From the NCBI RefSeq assembly GCF_029227915.1, contig NC_079884.1, forward strand, positions 25,544,001-25,608,000: a stretch of DNA of 64,000 bases, written 5' to 3'. Below the pieces are notes generated by a model. The model was given only the letters and a program-made list of their open reading frames with translations. It was not told the DNA's origin and ran no database searches. The translations under genes were made by a program, and so were the position numbers. Shown here piece after piece: positions 61,115 through 64,000 of the stretch (positions are counted from its first letter, which is position 1; each line of letters begins with the position of its first letter). The DNA comes from Hydractinia symbiolongicarpus. Its lineage: Eukaryota; Cnidaria; Hydrozoa; Anthoathecata; Hydractiniidae.

Positions 61115-61366
61115 TAAGAACTACTCTGCAAACGTAGCCATTTAATGCTTATTTCGAGCTACGCAAACCCAATTAGTGTCCGCGCTCTGTCAAACAACTC
61201 CCTGCAACAATCCAACGGCAAACACAATTTCCCTAATTTCGCTCAAATGGGTTGTTAACCCGGCTATGGTAACATTCACTCATATTGAATCGCCGACTAG
61301 AGGAATCAAACCACATCTCCCGCACAAAGTGCGACAGTTATAACCAGTAAGCTGAAGTGCCACAGA
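61115..61366 (-). repeat. tRNA-derived SINE (copy 2, diverged)
   Basis: Reverse-oriented relative of the SINE at 59692: minus-strand head TTACTGGTTATAACTGTCGC, B box GGTTTGATTCCTC, and body words shared with copy 1 (GGGTTAAC, GAGCGCGGACACTAATTGGG, GAGCTACG reversed). Numerous substitutions show it is older. Confidence 0.75.
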
Positions 61367-61379
61367 TATATTTTTTCAG

Positions 61380-61515
61380 AGACGCCGCCTTTTAAAGTGT
61401 CCGTTAATCAGAGATGTCCTCCTTTTGGAGTGCTTGCTAATCAGAGGTGTACGCCTTCAGAGTGCCTGTTAACCAGGGGTGTCTTCCTTTTGAAGCTTCC
61501 GTTAAGTAGAGAGAC
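61380..61515. repeat. Tandem repeat of ~40 bp
   Basis: Three to four degenerate copies of a unit such as GTTAATCAGAGATGTCCTCC followed by a TTTTGGAGTGC-like stretch. Resembles the repetitive ends of pogo-like MITEs but no opposite end is visible. Confidence 0.55.
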
Positions 61516-62140
61516 TACTGTCATTTTGTAGTCGCGTTGCAGCAAATACAAACATAATTTTTAAAAAAAAAATTTAAAAATTTCTTTTTTGACACGTGAT
61601 CAGGTATTTATTTTTTTAATTTATTTTGATTATTTACTGAGCATTACCTCTCCAGTTCCTATTGGTACTGTTGTCTATAACGGTCCTGTGAAGGGCGTCC
61701 TGGTCTGTTTAAATGACCCACGTTTAAACTACGGAAACGTGAAAATACAGCAGCGGCTCAATAAAACAACCGCTTCACCCTCGTCCTTAGTGTTTTTTGC
61801 TTTTTTGATATGGGAGATTCTCTAATATTAAAAACCAAAAAGCGCTGGAGAAGAGGGTGACAACTGCCTAAGATACCCTATTCCCATGCCACTGAATCGA
61901 TAGATCTTTGAATAAAGCAAAAAGTGACCTATTGGTGATACAGTTCTGTTCCAAAAGTCAAACCGTGAAAATTACGAAAGAGATACGTTTTATTTTAGGC
62001 TATAGGGCGTTTTTTTTCAAACAAATTGTTGGTATCTAGACGAAAGATGAACACGGTTGAGACATGGCTTGCAAGTAGTAGTTACTCAAAGTTAGGAAGT
62101 AAAGAGTTTACCGTGGTGCAGCATTAGTGAAATTTAATAT

Positions 62141-62282
62141 ATAGTCGTTGACCCGTGGAAAAATCCACGGGTTCGCCCGTCCTTTTTATACCACATTGCG
62201 TGTTTCTCGCTACTTGCACAGCTAAGCTACCATTTTGCGTGGCAGACAGACAGACAGACGTATACGGCTATTATAATAGAGA
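62141..62282 (-). mobile_element. Short non-autonomous Helitron-like element 3
   Basis: Minus-strand start TCTCTATTATAATAGCCG at 62282 after A, and end hairpin CCCGTGGATTTTTCCACGGG followed by TCAACGACTAT; the last base of the expected CTAG is changed. Its interior (CATTTTGCGTG, GCTAAGCTACC, (CAGA)n) matches element 1, so they are one family. Confidence 0.75.
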
Positions 62283-63041
62283 TGACAAGCTGGTTCTAGT
62301 TCGGTCCTTGCTTAGTCAACTCACGGTTTACAAAAAATTAAGTAACAAAACGCTATTAATTATTTTCTATTTTTTGTTATTATTTAGAATCTGTCAACTT
62401 GTTGTCATAGCTGATCACAAATGACTCGACAGATGTAAAAATATCACCAAACTCTTGTGGGCCCTGTAAATTTCGGCCTATAAAATAGTTAGATCAACAA
62501 AAGTTGTGCCTGATAAAGGTACCGGAATGTTTTAAGTAAACGCCCCCTATTATCAGACGCCCCCAATCAAACGCCTCTTGTTTACATCGCTGAGTGCTGT
62601 ATATCATTTATAGTCCAGTATTCAGGCTGAAAGGTAACGGATATTGCCTCAAACTGACAAATAGTAATCATAACGAATCATCTAAGTGGAAGTTTCAAAA
62701 GCAAAAAGCTTTAGACTTAATGAAACAATGAAACAGAGAAGTAGATGGAAGAACATGTAGGTTAAAAGTTTTAGAAAATGTTCCCTAATCAGTATCCCAC
62801 AGAACGGCAGAATGTACAACTTTTACATAGTTTGTTCAACCATCGAACCTGTTTCACAACTCTGCTAAAGTATTGAAGCCATATTATCTGTAAATATTTC
62901 AAATCTGTAGCAACCAAGTGGAGAGAAGAATCAGAACGGACACCTCCCCCCACCCCCACTACAGATAATTTAAATTACATCTAAACAGTCAATTTTACAA
63001 AAGATTCTCTCATCTGGGTAGCCCATGTCGGCCCGCAAAAT

Positions 63042-63139
63042 CAATCTCGTCTCTAGGGCTCCTTTTCCGCTTCCTGATACGTAGGTAGTGCACCAGTACG
63101 CATATTATAAAGAAGAAAAAAGCTCTGGGGACGAGATTG
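63042..63139. repeat. Foldback MITE, copy F
   Basis: Left arm CAATCTCGTCTCTAGGGC and right arm GCTCTGGGGACGAGATTGC are reverse complements. Same family as the copy at 728. Confidence 0.7.
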
Positions 63140-63539
63140 CCCGCAAAACCATTCACCCGCGCCACTTCCCTTAAAAATATTTTGTTTCACTGTATTTTCG
63201 AACAAGTCAACACAGATTTTCGCACAGTAGAAAAAAGGGGGCAGCTATATAGTGGCTTAAAGCTAGGGACCATGGATTTAAAAACAGTAGCTAATGGTTG
63301 GTACTTTCTAAGTTGGTAAAGGTCACGTGATATTGTAATGCCAACGAAGGGTTTTTATTAGTTACAGCAGTCATTATAATTTTAGGGAAAAATTACATTT
63401 ACAAAATCAACCCTATATTATATTAATATTATAATATATTATCAACTAAATGCCGGCTTTCTTACTGCGGCATCTGGCATGGGCGAAGTTCTCGCCTACC
63501 TACTTCCAGTAACTGTTGCCCCGGCTCTTAAAAGAACGT

Positions 63540-63670
63540 TTTAATTCGAAATATAATCTCATTTTAGACTAAATTTGACTTAAAGGGAGCTTCATTTAAC
63601 TCAAACATTTGTTAAGTCGAAACTATTTTCCTTGGTACCTTGGAAGTTTGAGTTACCGTGAGTTAACTGT
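63540..63670. repeat. Pogo-like element remnant
   Basis: The right side reads, on the minus strand, CAGTTAACTCACGGTAACTC and is preceded by TA, like a pogo/Tigger terminal repeat; inward, 'TTTGAGTTAA' words recur. The other end is not clear, so this may be a solo or truncated copy. Confidence 0.4.
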
Positions 63671-64000
63671 ATGTTAATTGTTATTTAAAGTTTTCTGCAC
63701 AAGAGTATGGCTGTCCGTGTTTTCACACAAGCTACGTTAGTGGCACATGATATACAACCTAATCACTATAAAAAAAGTGTAACCTTAGCCAATGAATAGA
63801 GAAAAAAACAATATTTTTTATTTGCGATTTTTTTTTAAATAATTCTTTAAAATTGAGTACCGTAAATATTAGAGTTTAAATAAAAAATACAAAAAAGTAT
63901 TAAAAAAAATTCTGTTAAAATTTGAAACGTATATACACAAAGAATATAAAGTTTTAAATAAGTTAGAAGGCAATTGAATGTAAAATAATGTCTAGTTATA

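Larger units (their letters stand above)
61516..64000. other. Right-hand intergenic region
   Basis: No gene recognised. Contains a Helitron-like element, a foldback MITE, a C-rich stretch near 62945 and a pogo-like remnant near 63540-63670, all listed separately. The open frames at 61589, 62155 and 63137 show no protein-like character. Confidence 0.45.

Overview
The window is nuclear DNA of an early-branching animal, most likely a cnidarian, possibly a hydrozoan. It is very AT-rich, genes are split into many short exons with GT-AG introns, intergenic space is wide, and there are many families of small repeats. The animal assignment rests on recognisable metazoan genes: an SLC44 choline-transporter-like protein, a Shaker-type potassium channel and a KIAA1549-family membrane mucin. 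The narrower taxonomic guess is inference from gene style and repeats.

Left part (1-20.5 kb). A last coding exon of an unknown plus-strand gene (3142-3264) faces, tail to tail, a minus-strand gene (4393-6994, 5' end not found) that encodes about 21 tandem 17-residue repeats, each with an invariant tryptophan. Around them are foldback MITEs, a fragment of 18S rDNA fused to a hexamer/trimer microsatellite, and about 13 kb with no supportable gene but several DNA-transposon remnants.

Middle (20.5-38.1 kb). One plus-strand gene, about 28 exons, encodes an SLC44-type transporter. A 5'-truncated non-LTR retrotransposon sits in its second intron. An intronless Shaker-type K+ channel gene is nested antisense in a later intron; it lacks the third S4 gating charge and the second proline of the S6 hinge.

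Mobile unit (39.553-43.029 kb). A 3.48-kb DNA transposon with perfect 41-bp terminal inverted repeats carries two divergent genes. One is a pogo/Tigger-like DDD transposase (570 aa, one intron). The other is a 216-aa protein with a HIRAN domain, a canonical PCNA-binding PIP box and a C-terminal SUMO-interacting-like motif. The transposase also ends in a SUMO-interacting-like motif. I consider this the most novel system here: a transposon that appears built to engage PCNA, SUMO and free 3' DNA ends.

Right part (43.4-64 kb). A 17-exon minus-strand gene (43460-56639) encodes a 2081-aa KIAA1549-like mucin: signal peptide, Ser/Thr-rich region of about 1000 residues, three SEA-like modules with polybasic cleavage sites, one membrane span and a conserved cytoplasmic tail. 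It is followed by a four-exon coiled-coil gene (58928-60774) with tRNA-derived SINEs in an intron and just upstream. Short Helitron-like elements (two of them abutting head to tail) and pogo-like MITEs fill the spaces.
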